Shown: positions 7,751 to 16,783, counted from the first letter of the stretch. The stretch is DNA of 64,000 bases from Nocardioides sp. dk884 (GCF_009557055.1 NZ_CP045649.1:2393501-2457500), one strand, 5' to 3'. The notes: generated from the sequence alone by a model not told the origin. Numbers and translations: made by a program.

Positions 7751-8706
7751 CCCCGCCTCCTGCTCGTCCAGGCACCCAGCAGGCCGACGACGAGCATCAG
7801 GCCGCCCGGCTCCACCCGGTCGAAGCTGTGGTCGCGGGCTGCGGCCAGGATCGCCTTCTTCTCCTGGCGCTCCACGGCGCGCGCGATCACCACCGTGTTG
7901 GCGTCGTCGCCGGCGTCCACGGCCAGCACGTCCCCATGCGTGCGCCGGGTCTGGCTGCGCAGCTCGGCGGTGGCCTCGGCCCGGTTGTGGTCCGGTACGA
8001 CGCCGAACACCATCGCCTCGCTCTGCACCGCCAGCTCCGTGGCCTGGGCCAGGGTGTAGATCGCGTCGCCCGAGACGAGGTTGTCGGTGGCGAGCACGAC
8101 CGTGCGGGCCCGCTGGTCCTCGGGGCGGTCGAAGTGCTGCACGCAGCTCGCCAGCCCGTCGCCCACCAGCGAGGATCCCGAGCGTGGTGCCTCGGTCCCC
8201 GGGACCGGCCCCGCCTCGACTGCGACCCGCGCGTCACGCAGGCCGCGGACCACGAAGTCGTAGTCGTCGGTGAGCGGGAACCCGGTGACCGCGTTGCCGT
8301 CGAACATCACGAACCCGATGCGCTCCTCGCTCAGCTCGGCCACCAGCGACAGGTAGGTGTCCAGCACGTCCGTGACCACCGGGGCCATCGAGCCGGAGAC
8401 ATCCATGCACAAGACGACGTCGCGGGTGCGCATCTGCTCGGACTCATCGGAGACCCCGACCAGCCGGGCCGCCATCAGCGCGGCGCCGGCGAGCGCGAGC
8501 ACCAGGCTCAGCACCTCGAGGCGCCGTGCCCGCACCTCGCGGCGTACCAGCGCGCGGAAGGCCGGCAGCGCCCGCACCCGCTCCAGACCCGCGACCGCGA
8601 CGCCGTCACCGCGACGGCGCAGCCGGTGCCACCACCACGCCGCGAGCCCCACGGCCATGCCGAGCATCAAGACCAGCGCGCCCACCCACCACTGGATCAG
8701 TGCCAC
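7747..8706 (-). CDS. VWA-domain membrane protein (BatA-like)
   Basis: A 319-residue protein with membrane helices at about residues 5-25 and 60-82, a VWA domain with an intact metal site (DVVLCMDVSGSM near residue 100; later VVLATDN) and a final hydrophobic stretch (GGLMLVVGLLGAW). A disordered Arg/Ser/Gly loop (GTEAPRSGSS) interrupts the domain. Two adjacent VWA proteins with membrane anchors are typical of the Bat layout. Its start lies 10 nt inside the preceding gene. Function in this pathway is inferred from MoxR-VWA pairs such as CoxDE, NorQD and CobST. Confidence 0.87.
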   Translation of the reverse strand: MALIQWWVGALVLMLGMAVGLAAWWWHRLRRRGDGVAVAGLERVRALPAFRALVRREVRARRLEVLSLVLALAGAALMAARLVGVSDESEQMRTRDVVLCMDVSGSMAPVVTDVLDTYLSLVAELSEERIGFVMFDGNAVTGFPLTDDYDFVVRGLRDARVAVEAGPVPGTEAPRSGSSLVGDGLASCVQHFDRPEDQRARTVVLATDNLVSGDAIYTLAQATELAVQSEAMVFGVVPDHNRAEATAELRSQTRRTHGDVLAVDAGDDANTVVIARAVERQEKKAILAAARDHSFDRVEPGGLMLVVGLLGAWTSRRRG

Positions 8707-9167
8707 GAGGTCACCACCTCGCGGGCGCGGTGGTACGCCGCGGCGAGGTCGACGTCAGCGGTCGGGTCGAAGAGCGCAGGCGCGGTCCAGGCCACGAAGT
8801 CGACGGTCGGGGCCAGCCGCGGGTCCTTGACGGCCTGCCGGCGCAGGTCGGGCAGCGTGGCGTAGTCAGCGTCGCCCTCGCCCGCGACACCGACGAAGCG
8901 GCGCACCTCGGCGCTGAGCCCGCTCACCGCGGCGCGCGCGGTCACGTCACCGGCCTCGGCCGCAGCCCGCCAGTCGTCGATGCGGGCGAGCGCCTCGGCG
9001 CGCACCGCCTCCAGTGGGTCCCCGCCGGCGGGTGCCGCGGTCTCGCGCAGCACCCGCCGGGTGCGCCACACCAGCACGACGATGAGCACCACGCAGACCG
9101 CTGCGAGCGCCCACCACCACGAGGAGTAGTCGGCCGGCGGGTTGATCGGGCTGCGTTCAGCGCGCAC
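8697..9167 (-). CDS. Small membrane protein of the MoxR-VWA unit (DUF4381-like)
   Basis: A 156-residue protein with one membrane helix at about 18-36 (WWWALAAVCVVLIVVLVWR) and a helical cytoplasmic domain rich in Ala, Arg and Asp (DPLEAVRAEALARIDDWRAAAEAG, then VSGLSAEVRRFVGV). In MoxR-DUF58-VWA operons this slot is usually a DUF4381-like protein, and size and layout agree; the family assignment is by position more than by motif. It overlaps the DUF58 gene by 11 nt and the VWA gene by 10 nt. Confidence 0.72.
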   Translation of the reverse strand: MRAERSPINPPADYSSWWWALAAVCVVLIVVLVWRTRRVLRETAAPAGGDPLEAVRAEALARIDDWRAAAEAGDVTARAAVSGLSAEVRRFVGVAGEGDADYATLPDLRRQAVKDPRLAPTVDFVAWTAPALFDPTADVDLAAAYHRAREVVTSWH

Positions 9168-10050
9168 GACGGGTCCTGTCCATCAGGGTCAGCAGCTCGG
9201 TCACGGCTCGGTCCTCGCGCTCCACATGCACGTGCGGCACCCCGAGGCGCGTCAGCACCGCTGCCCGCTGCTCGGCGCGCGCCCGGTCCGCCACCGCCAC
9301 CTCGGCGGCCAGCGCGGCGCTGCGTGCGGCGAAGTCCGGGAAGCCGCGCCCGGTGCCGACGTCCCGCACCCGCCGGCCGCTGCGTCCCGGCCGAGTCGGG
9401 TCGACGTCCGCGAGGGTCACGACCAGCAGCTCGTGCTGGGCCAGCAGCCGGGCGAGACGGGCCTCGAGCTCGTGGTCGCAGGCCACGTCGCCGAGGACGA
9501 GCACCATGATCGTGCGCCGGCGTACGACGCCCGCGGCGTAGTCGAGCAGGTCGAGGGTGCGTTGAGGCGGGGAGTCGGTGGCGCTGCTGCGCACCACGAG
9601 CTCCAGCATCCGCTCCAGCGGGAGCTCCCGCGTCGTGGGGCGCTGCACAGCGGGCCCGTCCTCGGTCGAGCAGACCAGCCCGACGTAGTCGCCGTGGCTG
9701 ATCGCGACCCAGCCGACCAGGCCGGCGACGGTGACGGCCACGTCGCGCTTGAGGTCCCCGTCACCGTCCTCCCACGAGGCCAGCGCGGACAGCTCGCGCC
9801 CGGTGTCCACGACCAGCAGCACCGTGTGTCTGCGCTCGGCGACGTAGCGCCGGACGAGCAGGTCCCCGTGCCGCGCGGTGGCCAACCAGTCGATGTCCGC
9901 GACATCGTCGCCGGGCACATAGGCACGCAGGTCCGCGAAGTCGAGGCTGCGGCCCGACTGCGTCGCGGCGTACTGCCCGTCCAGCAGCCCCGCGACCTTG
10001 CGGCGCGCGTGGAGGGTGACCCGCGTCTTGACCTTGGTCAGCAGCGCCAT
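9157..10050 (-). CDS. DUF58 protein of a MoxR-VWA unit
   Basis: A 297-residue protein. The DUF58 core is clear: residues 24-70 contain DGQYAATQSGRSLDFADLR, YVPGDDVADIDW and RRYVAERRHTV, the family hallmark, followed by a VWA-like fold starting VLLVVDTGRELSAL. DUF58 proteins occur next to MoxR ATPases in most bacteria and are believed to act with them as an adaptor. There is no membrane segment. Only 3 nt separate it from the moxR stop codon. Confidence 0.9.
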   Translation of the reverse strand: MALLTKVKTRVTLHARRKVAGLLDGQYAATQSGRSLDFADLRAYVPGDDVADIDWLATARHGDLLVRRYVAERRHTVLLVVDTGRELSALASWEDGDGDLKRDVAVTVAGLVGWVAISHGDYVGLVCSTEDGPAVQRPTTRELPLERMLELVVRSSATDSPPQRTLDLLDYAAGVVRRRTIMVLVLGDVACDHELEARLARLLAQHELLVVTLADVDPTRPGRSGRRVRDVGTGRGFPDFAARSAALAAEVAVADRARAEQRAAVLTRLGVPHVHVEREDRAVTELLTLMDRTRRAR

Positions 10051-10053
10051 GGC

Positions 10054-11073
10054 TCAGGGAGTGGGTACGGCGGCGAACACCGCGTCCACGACGTCGTCGG
10101 GGCGGACCCGGGCCGCGGCGGCCTCGAAGGTCAGCAGGATGCGGTGGCGCAGCACCGAGTGGCGCAGCGCCACGACGTCCTCGGGCAGCACGTGGCCGCG
10201 CCCGGCCAGGACCGCCAGGGCGCGGGCCGCCTGCAGGAACGCGATCGCGCCGCGGGGGCTGGCGCCGTGCTCGAGGTAGCGGGCGGTGTCGGTGGGCAGG
10301 AACTGGTCGGGATGGCGCGTCACGTTGACGATCTCGACGATGTAGCGGCGCACCGACTCCGCGACGTGCACCCGGTCGGCGACCCCTTGCAGGAACTCCA
10401 CGTCCGCCAGCGTGGCCACGGGGGCGGACGCGGGGGCCTGCAAGGTGCCGTCCGCGATCCGGCTCAGCACGAGCGACTCCTCCTCCGGCGAGGGGTAGTC
10501 GAGGACCTCCTTGAGCAGGAAGCGGTCCATCTGCGCCTGCGGCAGGACGTAGGTGCCCTCCTCGTCGATGGGGTTCTGGGTGGCGAGCACCAGGAACGGG
10601 CGGGGCAGCCGATGGGTGCGCCCGCCGATCGTGGTCTGGCGCTCCTGCATCGCCTCGAGCATCGCCGACTGCGTCTTCGCCGAGGACCGGTTGATCTCGT
10701 CGAGGAGCACGAAGTTGGCGTGCACCGGGCCCAGCTGGGTGCTGAACGTGGTCGTCGCGGGGTCGTAGACCTGGGTGCCGATGATGTCGGCCGGCAGCAG
10801 GTCCGGGGTGCACTGGATGCGGGAGAACCGCGCGTCCACCGAGGAGGCGAGCACCTGGGCCGACAGCGTCTTCGCGAGCCCGGGCACCGACTCCATCAGC
10901 AGGTGGCCGCGCGCCATCATCGTCACCAGCAGGCTGCGCAGCAGCCCGCGCTGGCCGACCACGGTCGCCGTGAACGCCCGCTCGATGTCGCCGGTCACGC
11001 GGGCGGCCTCGTCGAGCTCCCCCCTCGTCAGCGTCGGCAGCGAGCCCAGGGTCGGTGTCGTCAGGGGGGTCAT
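10054..11073 (-). CDS. MoxR-family AAA+ ATPase
   Basis: A 339-residue protein starting at the ATG at 11073, preceded by GAAGGA six bases upstream; a GTG 18 nt earlier is possible but has no ribosome site. The ATPase is complete: Walker A ESVPGLAKT, Walker B FVLLDEINR, the MoxR helix-2 insert (MLEAMQERQTTIGG), sensor 1 LATQNPIDEEGTYVLP and an Arg-rich sensor 2 region (ASPRGAIAF). MoxR proteins work with VWA proteins to remodel or metallate client proteins. Here the start overlaps the stop of the ECF S-component gene (ATGA), tying the ATPase to the transporter genes. It is the only evidently active ATPase of the operon. Confidence 0.93.
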   Translation of the reverse strand: MTPLTTPTLGSLPTLTRGELDEAARVTGDIERAFTATVVGQRGLLRSLLVTMMARGHLLMESVPGLAKTLSAQVLASSVDARFSRIQCTPDLLPADIIGTQVYDPATTTFSTQLGPVHANFVLLDEINRSSAKTQSAMLEAMQERQTTIGGRTHRLPRPFLVLATQNPIDEEGTYVLPQAQMDRFLLKEVLDYPSPEEESLVLSRIADGTLQAPASAPVATLADVEFLQGVADRVHVAESVRRYIVEIVNVTRHPDQFLPTDTARYLEHGASPRGAIAFLQAARALAVLAGRGHVLPEDVVALRHSVLRHRILLTFEAAAARVRPDDVVDAVFAAVPTP

Positions 11074-11999
11074 CTGGTTCCTTCGTTCCACAGTCGGTCA
11101 AGGCGGGCACGGTCCCCGCGGCGCTCGAGCGCCGCGGGCCGCACCTGGTCGGTCTGCTGGGTGGTGGTGACCCGCAGGTCACCCGGGATCGGACGCAACG
11201 CCACGATCAGCGGGCGGCCCACGAGGAGCAGCACCACCGCCGTGGTGACGCCACGGGTCAGGTCGAGGGCGATCGAGGTGTCGAGGGTGTAGGCCCACAG
11301 CCGCTCGAGCACCTGGGACGGCGGCAGCCCGGGATGGAAGTGACTGGTGCTCGACCCGGTCTCCTGCGCCCACCCCATGAGGTTGAGCAGCACCCCGCTG
11401 CCGACCCCCGCGGCCAGGGCGACGGGGAGCGCGGCGAGCCAGGCCGCGGTCGGGCGCAGCCGCACCAGCAGTCCCCCGCTCAGGCCGACCAGCCCCCACA
11501 CCACCGCCTGGCTGGGCAGCGTCTCGGCGGGTACGGCGACCAGCACGGTCGAGGCGAGCGCCGACGCGGCACCGGTGAGGAACCCCGCCGGGGCGCCCAG
11601 CGCGACCCCCGCCAGCAACGGGAGCACGTGGACCAGCTCCACCCCGGAGGACGACGGGCTCAGCACCGCGCGGAGCACGCAGTTCGCGAGCACCACGCCC
11701 GCGATCGGCGCCAGCACGTCGTGACGTCCCCCCGCGTCGCGCCAGATCGTGGCGGCCAGCAGCGCCAGCCCGCACACCAACGCCCCGAGCACCCACGGCG
11801 CCTCGGCGCGCAGCTGCTCGCGGGAGGGGTGGGTGAGGGAGTCCCACACCGGCCACCCGATCCAGGCCAGGCCGAGCAGCGCCAGGACAGCGATCGTCAA
11901 CGTCGAGCGCCACCCGGCGCCGGCTCCGACGGTGCGCCACCTGCTCCTGGCCCGGCGGCTCGCCCGGGGCTGCGTCGCGGGGCTCGTGGCGGAGCTCAT
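11070..11999 (-). CDS. ECF-type transporter substrate-binding (S) component, cobalamin-related
   Basis: A 309-residue membrane protein with about six hydrophobic segments. The central part carries the S-component pattern: VLPLLAGVALGAPAGFLTGA, then SQAVVWGLVGLSGGLLV. Arg-rich tails occur at both ends. S components bind a vitamin and dock on an EcfT-EcfA core. Cobalamin or a precursor is inferred from the riboswitch at the operon head, not from binding residues. It overlaps the upstream A-like gene and the downstream moxR gene by 4 nt each. Part of the genome neighbourhood logic of CbrT-like systems fits, but sequence identity to them is not established here. Confidence 0.78.
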   Translation of the reverse strand: MSSATSPATQPRASRRARSRWRTVGAGAGWRSTLTIAVLALLGLAWIGWPVWDSLTHPSREQLRAEAPWVLGALVCGLALLAATIWRDAGGRHDVLAPIAGVVLANCVLRAVLSPSSSGVELVHVLPLLAGVALGAPAGFLTGAASALASTVLVAVPAETLPSQAVVWGLVGLSGGLLVRLRPTAAWLAALPVALAAGVGSGVLLNLMGWAQETGSSTSHFHPGLPPSQVLERLWAYTLDTSIALDLTRGVTTAVVLLLVGRPLIVALRPIPGDLRVTTTQQTDQVRPAALERRGDRARLDRLWNEGTR

Positions 12000-13390
12000 C
12001 GCGGGGCTCCCAGCACGTCGCGCACCCGCAGCGCACGGGCTCCGGCGCGCCGCAGCACCGGCGCCACGGGCAGCCGGTCCGCGACCACGACCGGGGTCCC
12101 GTCGGCGACCTGCCCGCCAGGGCCGAGCACCAGGAGCCGGTGGCAGGCGCGGACCAGCAGCTCGGGGTCCCGGCTGAGCAGCACGGAGGTGCCGCGCGGC
12201 TCGTCGGCGAGCAGGCCCGCCAGCCGGCGGCGCGCTCCGGCGTCCAGCCCGGCGTCGGGGTGCACGAGCAGGTTCGGGCCGCTGGCCAGCGTGGACAGCG
12301 CCCAGCGCAACGCGGCACGCTCGCCGTCGGAGTGCTGCGTGGTCGTGCGCGCGGGGTCGAGGGACACCAGCCGGCCCGCGAGCGCGAGGACCCCCTCGGC
12401 GGTGGTCGCGTGCCGTTTCGCCCACAGGCGGGCTATCCGGCCCACCGGTACGCCGCGAGGCAGCACGAGCGGGTGCGGCAGGCGGGTGCCGTGGCCGGCG
12501 AGGGCGGCAAGGCGCCGGGCCACGTCCAGGGCACGCGGCTCCTGGCCCGCCGCGGCCACCACGCCCAGGGTCTCGAGGTGGTGCACCCGGACCTCGTGCG
12601 GGAGCCCGGTCCGGTCGGTGGGTGCCGCGACGAGCAGCTCGCCGACCGGGCTCCGGCGGGCCGCCGTACGCGGACTGGCCGAGGCCACCTCGCGCCGAGT
12701 GCCCAGCCGGGCCAGGTCTGCCCACTCCTCCCGCGGCAGGCCCAGCGCCCGTGCCAGCGCCAGCTGCGGTGGGGCCGGCAGCGTGCGCGGCATCCAGCTC
12801 TGCGCCGCGCTGGCGATCGCGCCGCCGGGGACCAGCTCGACGACGCGGTCGGCCAGGGCGACGGCGTCCTCGAGCACGTGCTCGGCCCACAGCACGTGGG
12901 TTCCCCGGTCGGCGAGGCGCCGCAACGCCGCTGACACGGCCGCGCGGTGGGTGGCGTGCAGCCGGCTCAGCGGCTGGTCCACGAGCGCGACCTCGGCCCG
13001 CGGGTGGCCGGTGACCCAGGCGACGCCGAGCGCCGCACGGCGCGAGGCGTCGAGCGAGCGCGCCGGCGTCTCCAGCAGGTCCTCGAGGCCGAGCTCGGCG
13101 ACCAGCTCCTGGTCGGGACGGGAGCCGAGCAGCTCGTGCACCGCGCGGTCCGGCAGCTCGGTGCCGGGCAGCGCCTCGACGAGCGCGCCCGGCTCCCGGC
13201 GACCGGGGAGGTCGCCGCGGACCAGTGCGCCCGCCGGCAGGCGACCGGCGATCGCGCGCAGGACGGTCGTCGTGCCGCAGCCGCTCACCCCGGTCAGGAG
13301 CGTGAGGCCCTCGACCTCGAGGCTCACCTCGGACACCGCGAGACCTCGCCCGGGCAGCCACACCGAGAGACCGCCGACCTGCACGCTCAT
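11996..13390 (-). CDS. Double-length ECF A-like ABC protein with degenerate ATP sites
   Basis: A 464-residue protein with the size and layout of fused EcfA-EcfA' ATPases. The Walker A at residues 34-42 reads GVSGCGTTT: the essential Lys is Thr. The signature is SLDASRR instead of LSGGQ, and Walker B ends LVDQP, so the catalytic Glu is Gln; an H-loop-like WAEH remains. In the second half no Walker A can be found, the signature is QHSDGE and the Walker B position reads LLVHPD. The scaffold is kept while both sites look unable to hydrolyse ATP. It overlaps the T-like gene and the S-like gene by 4 nt each. It could serve as a structural coupler; ATP could come from another ATPase. Confidence 0.75.
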   Translation of the reverse strand: MSVQVGGLSVWLPGRGLAVSEVSLEVEGLTLLTGVSGCGTTTVLRAIAGRLPAGALVRGDLPGRREPGALVEALPGTELPDRAVHELLGSRPDQELVAELGLEDLLETPARSLDASRRAALGVAWVTGHPRAEVALVDQPLSRLHATHRAAVSAALRRLADRGTHVLWAEHVLEDAVALADRVVELVPGGAIASAAQSWMPRTLPAPPQLALARALGLPREEWADLARLGTRREVASASPRTAARRSPVGELLVAAPTDRTGLPHEVRVHHLETLGVVAAAGQEPRALDVARRLAALAGHGTRLPHPLVLPRGVPVGRIARLWAKRHATTAEGVLALAGRLVSLDPARTTTQHSDGERAALRWALSTLASGPNLLVHPDAGLDAGARRRLAGLLADEPRGTSVLLSRDPELLVRACHRLLVLGPGGQVADGTPVVVADRLPVAPVLRRAGARALRVRDVLGAPR

Positions 13391-14316
13391 GCGGACCTCC
13401 GGGTCGGCAGCGCCACGGCGGGCAGGACGAGGACCGCCGCAGCGACCACGACGGGGTCGCGGCCGGGTACGGCGTACACGGCGAGGAGCAGCCCGAGCGC
13501 TGCCACAGCGGGGGCGAGCGCCGGGCCGGACAGGCGCGGCAGGCCGGTGCGCGCCAGCACGGCACCGCCGAGGAGCGCGACGATCAGGGCGAGGGCGCCG
13601 AGCTCGGCGCCGGTCCGGTCGCCGGGGACGACGGCCGCGGCGAGCACTGCGCAGGCCAGCAGGGCCGCGCCGACCACCCGGACTCCGGCGTGCCAGGCCG
13701 GCTCCACCCGGGTGCCGGAGGTGCTGGTCCACGCCCGGGCGGCGTCGCGGGCCCGGTCGCACAGGTCCGCGACGCCGGCGGCCGGGAGGTCGAGCCCGTG
13801 GGCGCGCAGCGCGATCCGGTCCGCACGCCGGGCCGCGCAGGCCTCCCCCAGGAAGACCACCGGGGCGAGCACCGCGGCGCCGCGACCGGCCACCAGGTCC
13901 AGGAGCCGCTGCCACTCCGCCGCGGGCACGGCGCGCTGCAGCAGGCCCAGCACGGCGAGCAGGGCGGCGCCGATCAGGGCCTCACGCAGCGCCGCAACGA
14001 GCCGGCCGGTCGTGACCGCACCCCCGAAGGAGCCCCCGGTCTCGGGAGTCCAGCTCGGCAGCACCCAGAGCACGTCCCCTCCGGGGACGCCGCGGTCCAG
14101 GAGCACGCCGAGGACGAACCACAGCGCCACCAGCACCAGGCAGGCGCCGACGACGAGGGCACCGGTGCCCCGGCGTTCCGCCCCGACCAGCCACCAGGTG
14201 GCGGCCACGCAGGCCAGCAGCGATGCCGGCACCCACCAGCCGGCGTACGACTGCACGGCGAGGTAGGTCGCGACCGCCCAGCACAGCCAGGCGACCGCGG
14301 TGGTCGGGAACCTCAT
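13387..14316 (-). CDS. ECF-type transporter transmembrane (T) component-like protein
   Basis: A 309-residue protein with about seven hydrophobic segments. A cytoplasmic loop near residues 160-215 (CAARRADRIALRAHGLDLP, then VADLCDRARDAARAW) corresponds to the coupling helices of EcfT; the A-R-G motif appears as LRAHG. EcfT transmits movements of the ATPases to the S component. It is flanked by the A-like gene and a surface-protein gene with ATGA overlaps on both sides, which supports a shared complex. The EcfT call rests on order, topology and this loop; overall similarity is modest. Confidence 0.7.
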   Translation of the reverse strand: MRFPTTAVAWLCWAVATYLAVQSYAGWWVPASLLACVAATWWLVGAERRGTGALVVGACLVLVALWFVLGVLLDRGVPGGDVLWVLPSWTPETGGSFGGAVTTGRLVAALREALIGAALLAVLGLLQRAVPAAEWQRLLDLVAGRGAAVLAPVVFLGEACAARRADRIALRAHGLDLPAAGVADLCDRARDAARAWTSTSGTRVEPAWHAGVRVVGAALLACAVLAAAVVPGDRTGAELGALALIVALLGGAVLARTGLPRLSGPALAPAVAALGLLLAVYAVPGRDPVVVAAAVLVLPAVALPTRRSA

Positions 14317-15320
14317 CCCCGCCTCCGACGCAGTACGCCGAGGGTCGCGACCAGGGCGGCGACGCCGAGCAGCGCCGACGCGTCGCGGACGGTGTCGACC
14401 CGGTGCCCGACCGGGCCACCCGCGCCGACGACGTCGGCCGCCGCGTCGGGGACGTCGAGGTTGCGCGACCGGGGGCGCGGCGCGGGGGTGCCGCTGGCGC
14501 CTGCGCCGTGGGTGAGCGCGCCTCGCACCCGGGAGCCGACCGGTGGGAAGGCCTCGACGGGCGCGGGAGCCTCGGGCGTCCCGGACGCGGCGGGGACGAC
14601 GCGCCAGTGGGCCACGGGCGTGCCGGTGCGCAGGTTGACCAGACGGAAGCGGTGCGTGGTGGGAGTGAGTCCGCGCGGCACCTCGTACCCGACGCGGCAC
14701 GGCACCCCGGTGCCGCACGGCTGCGTCGTGGTCGTGCCGGTCGAGTGCCAGGCGCTGCCGTCGGCGTGCTCGACGTCGAAGGTGGTCCCGGGCACCGTCG
14801 CCTCCAGCAGCAGGGTCAGCTCCTGTCCGACCGGCTTGCGCCGCGCGAACCCGTCGCCGCGGACGATCGGGGTGCGGGCGGCCAGCCGGGTCCAGGTGCC
14901 GAGCACCTGGGCGAGGTCGCTCTGGGTGGTGTCGGCCAGGGTGAGCAGGACCGGCCCACCGGCCCGGCCGTCCGCGAGCAGCGGGAGCGTGAGGTCGGCG
15001 GCGCCGAACCCGTGGTCGTCGGTGCGGATCTCCACGGTCGGGCCGAGCGGGCGCAGCCGGGCGCGGCCGGTGGCGGCGTCCAGGGTGACGCGCTGGGCCT
15101 GGACCCGAACCCGAACCCGTGGGTTGCCGGTCACGGCCACCTCGTGGGTGGCGCCCTCGATCCACGACACCGGTGCCTGGACCGAGCAGGGCACCGACGA
15201 GGAGGCGCAGAGGGCACGGGTCTCGGAGCTCGCGGCGGCGTGGGCCGGCGGCGCACCCAGGGTCGCGAGGGCGAGTGCCGCGGCGGTGGTCGCCAGCAGG
15301 TGTCGTCCGGTCGGGCTCAC
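14313..15320 (-). CDS. Secreted, C-terminally anchored surface protein (paralogue of the next gene upstream)
   Basis: A 335-residue protein from a GTG at 15320 that overlaps the previous stop (GTGA) and has GGGAGAG upstream. Signal peptide residues 1-29, ending AHAA. The mature part is beta-rich with an early Cys pair (ALCASSSVPCSV), VTGNPRVRVRVQAQ, VRGDGFARRKPVGQELTL and a closing THRFRLVNLRTGTPVAHWRVVP. A flexible Pro-rich stretch, one membrane helix and RRRRG follow, so it is tethered to the membrane. The same landmarks appear in the upstream gene, so the two are paralogues. A role in capturing corrinoids at the surface is an inference from riboswitch and transporter context. Confidence 0.72.
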   Translation of the reverse strand: MSPTGRHLLATTAAALALATLGAPPAHAAASSETRALCASSSVPCSVQAPVSWIEGATHEVAVTGNPRVRVRVQAQRVTLDAATGRARLRPLGPTVEIRTDDHGFGAADLTLPLLADGRAGGPVLLTLADTTQSDLAQVLGTWTRLAARTPIVRGDGFARRKPVGQELTLLLEATVPGTTFDVEHADGSAWHSTGTTTTQPCGTGVPCRVGYEVPRGLTPTTHRFRLVNLRTGTPVAHWRVVPAASGTPEAPAPVEAFPPVGSRVRGALTHGAGASGTPAPRPRSRNLDVPDAAADVVGAGGPVGHRVDTVRDASALLGVAALVATLGVLRRRRG

Positions 15321-16705
15321 AGGGTCTCTCCCTCGGCGAGCCGGGTGGTGCGCCGCCGCTGCGCCCACCACCACCCGAGCGGGGCGAGCAGGAGCAGCGC
15401 ACCGAGCAGGGCCATGGCGCCGGACACGCCCTGGCTGGCCGCGCCGGTGGCGGCGCTCGGCTCCCCGATCTCCTCCTCGCCCCACACCGCGTCGGCCGGG
15501 CCGGAGGCACCCGCAGCCGGCGGAGCGCTGGGACGGGCGGACGCCTGGGCGCCGGGCCGGGCGGACCCTTGGGCGCCGGGCTGGGCTGACTGTGGCGCAG
15601 TCGGCTGACCAGTCGGACTGGCGGCGGGTGCTGCGGGCGCCGGGGTGCCCGGCGCGACCGGGGGCACCGGAGCGGTGCTCGGCGCGGGCGTCGCCGGCCC
15701 GGCGGGGCCTGCGGGCTGATCGGTGGACGGCGTGGACGGCGTGGCCGGTGCCTCGGGGCCACCGGAGCCACCGGGTGCCCCGGGGGCGTCGGGCACGCCG
15801 GGCGCGAGGCCGGGGTCGAACTGGGCGCCGCGGTCCTCCGCCTCGCCGTGCTCGGAGGGGACCACCGTCCACTGCGCGTAGGCCGGGTCGCTGATCGGGC
15901 GGTCCTGGCCGCCGCCGAAGTTCAGGTGGTGGTTGACCCGGAACTGGTAGCGCCGGCCGGGGGTCAGGGTGCCGGGCACCGTGTAGTGCAGGTGCGCGAT
16001 CTCCCCGGAGGTGTTGCTCAGCCGGGTGGCCCGGTCGAACCCGTGCCCGGGGACCGCCACCCACTCGCCCGCGTCGTCGAGGTACTCGACCCAGTAGCCG
16101 ACCCCCATGACGTGGCCGACGACGTGCAGGTCGAGCTCGACGCCGGCCGGCTTGTGCTCGGCGTACCCGTCCCCGAGCAGCTTGGGGGTGCGTCCGCCGA
16201 ACTGCACCACCTGCCCCAGACGGGAGCGCAGGTCGATCGAGGTGTCGTCGGCGAGACCGACGAAGCCCCACCCACCGGGCACGTCCGAGGTGGTGCGCGG
16301 CACCAGCTTCACGTGGTCGAGGCGGCCGTACCCGGGGCGCGACTCCCGGGTCCGCCCGCCCAGCCGCGCGCCGCTGGGGACCAGGCCCGTGATGGCGCCG
16401 TCGGAGTTGAACTCGATCACATAGAACTGCAGCGCCACGTCGACGCCAGGATTGCCGACCACGTCGGTGGCGAGGATCTGGTCGTACGCCGCCAGGGTGC
16501 TCTGGGTGGTGATCCGGCACGGCTCGGCGAACCCGTCGCACAGCCGGTGCTGGGTGGGCCCCTCGGCCTGGGCCACCCCGACGGTGGCCGTGACCGAGGT
16601 GACGGCGACCGCGGCGAGCAGCAGGCTCGCGAGCGGCGCGCCGAGCGGACGGCGGCGCGTCGGCGTACGCCCGGAGGACGCCGGGCAGGCGGGACGGCGA
16701 GGCAT
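15317..16705 (-). CDS. Secreted surface protein, first gene of the B12-controlled operon
   Basis: A 462-residue protein with AGGAAGG eight bases before the ATG. Signal peptide to about residue 48 (ending GVAQA). The folded domain (about 50-290) has the landmarks shared with its paralogue: RLCDGFAEPCRI, VVGNPGVDVALQFYVI, LGDGYAEHKPAGVELDLHV, GRRYQFRVNHHLN and YAQWTVVP. Residues 300-430 are a Pro/Ala/Gly/Ser/Thr linker with short repeats (GSARPGAQASARP), long enough to cross the peptidoglycan, followed by one helix and RRRR. No family recognised. Being first after a cobalamin riboswitch, it is likely a surface factor for corrinoid capture; this is inference. Confidence 0.75.
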   Translation of the reverse strand: MPRRPACPASSGRTPTRRRPLGAPLASLLLAAVAVTSVTATVGVAQAEGPTQHRLCDGFAEPCRITTQSTLAAYDQILATDVVGNPGVDVALQFYVIEFNSDGAITGLVPSGARLGGRTRESRPGYGRLDHVKLVPRTTSDVPGGWGFVGLADDTSIDLRSRLGQVVQFGGRTPKLLGDGYAEHKPAGVELDLHVVGHVMGVGYWVEYLDDAGEWVAVPGHGFDRATRLSNTSGEIAHLHYTVPGTLTPGRRYQFRVNHHLNFGGGQDRPISDPAYAQWTVVPSEHGEAEDRGAQFDPGLAPGVPDAPGAPGGSGGPEAPATPSTPSTDQPAGPAGPATPAPSTAPVPPVAPGTPAPAAPAASPTGQPTAPQSAQPGAQGSARPGAQASARPSAPPAAGASGPADAVWGEEEIGEPSAATGAASQGVSGAMALLGALLLLAPLGWWWAQRRRTTRLAEGETL

Positions 16706-16783
16706 CGGGCCCTTCCTGGGTACGGCAAGGCAGGGTGGCCCGATCGACCTCCGTGCCCGCGCTTGTGCGACGACGGGTGACGG

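Noticed and set aside
11055..14015. A 986-codon plus-strand open frame
   Set aside because: It is antisense to the ECF genes, Arg/Gly/Ser-rich and without any motif. Long antisense frames are normal at this GC content.
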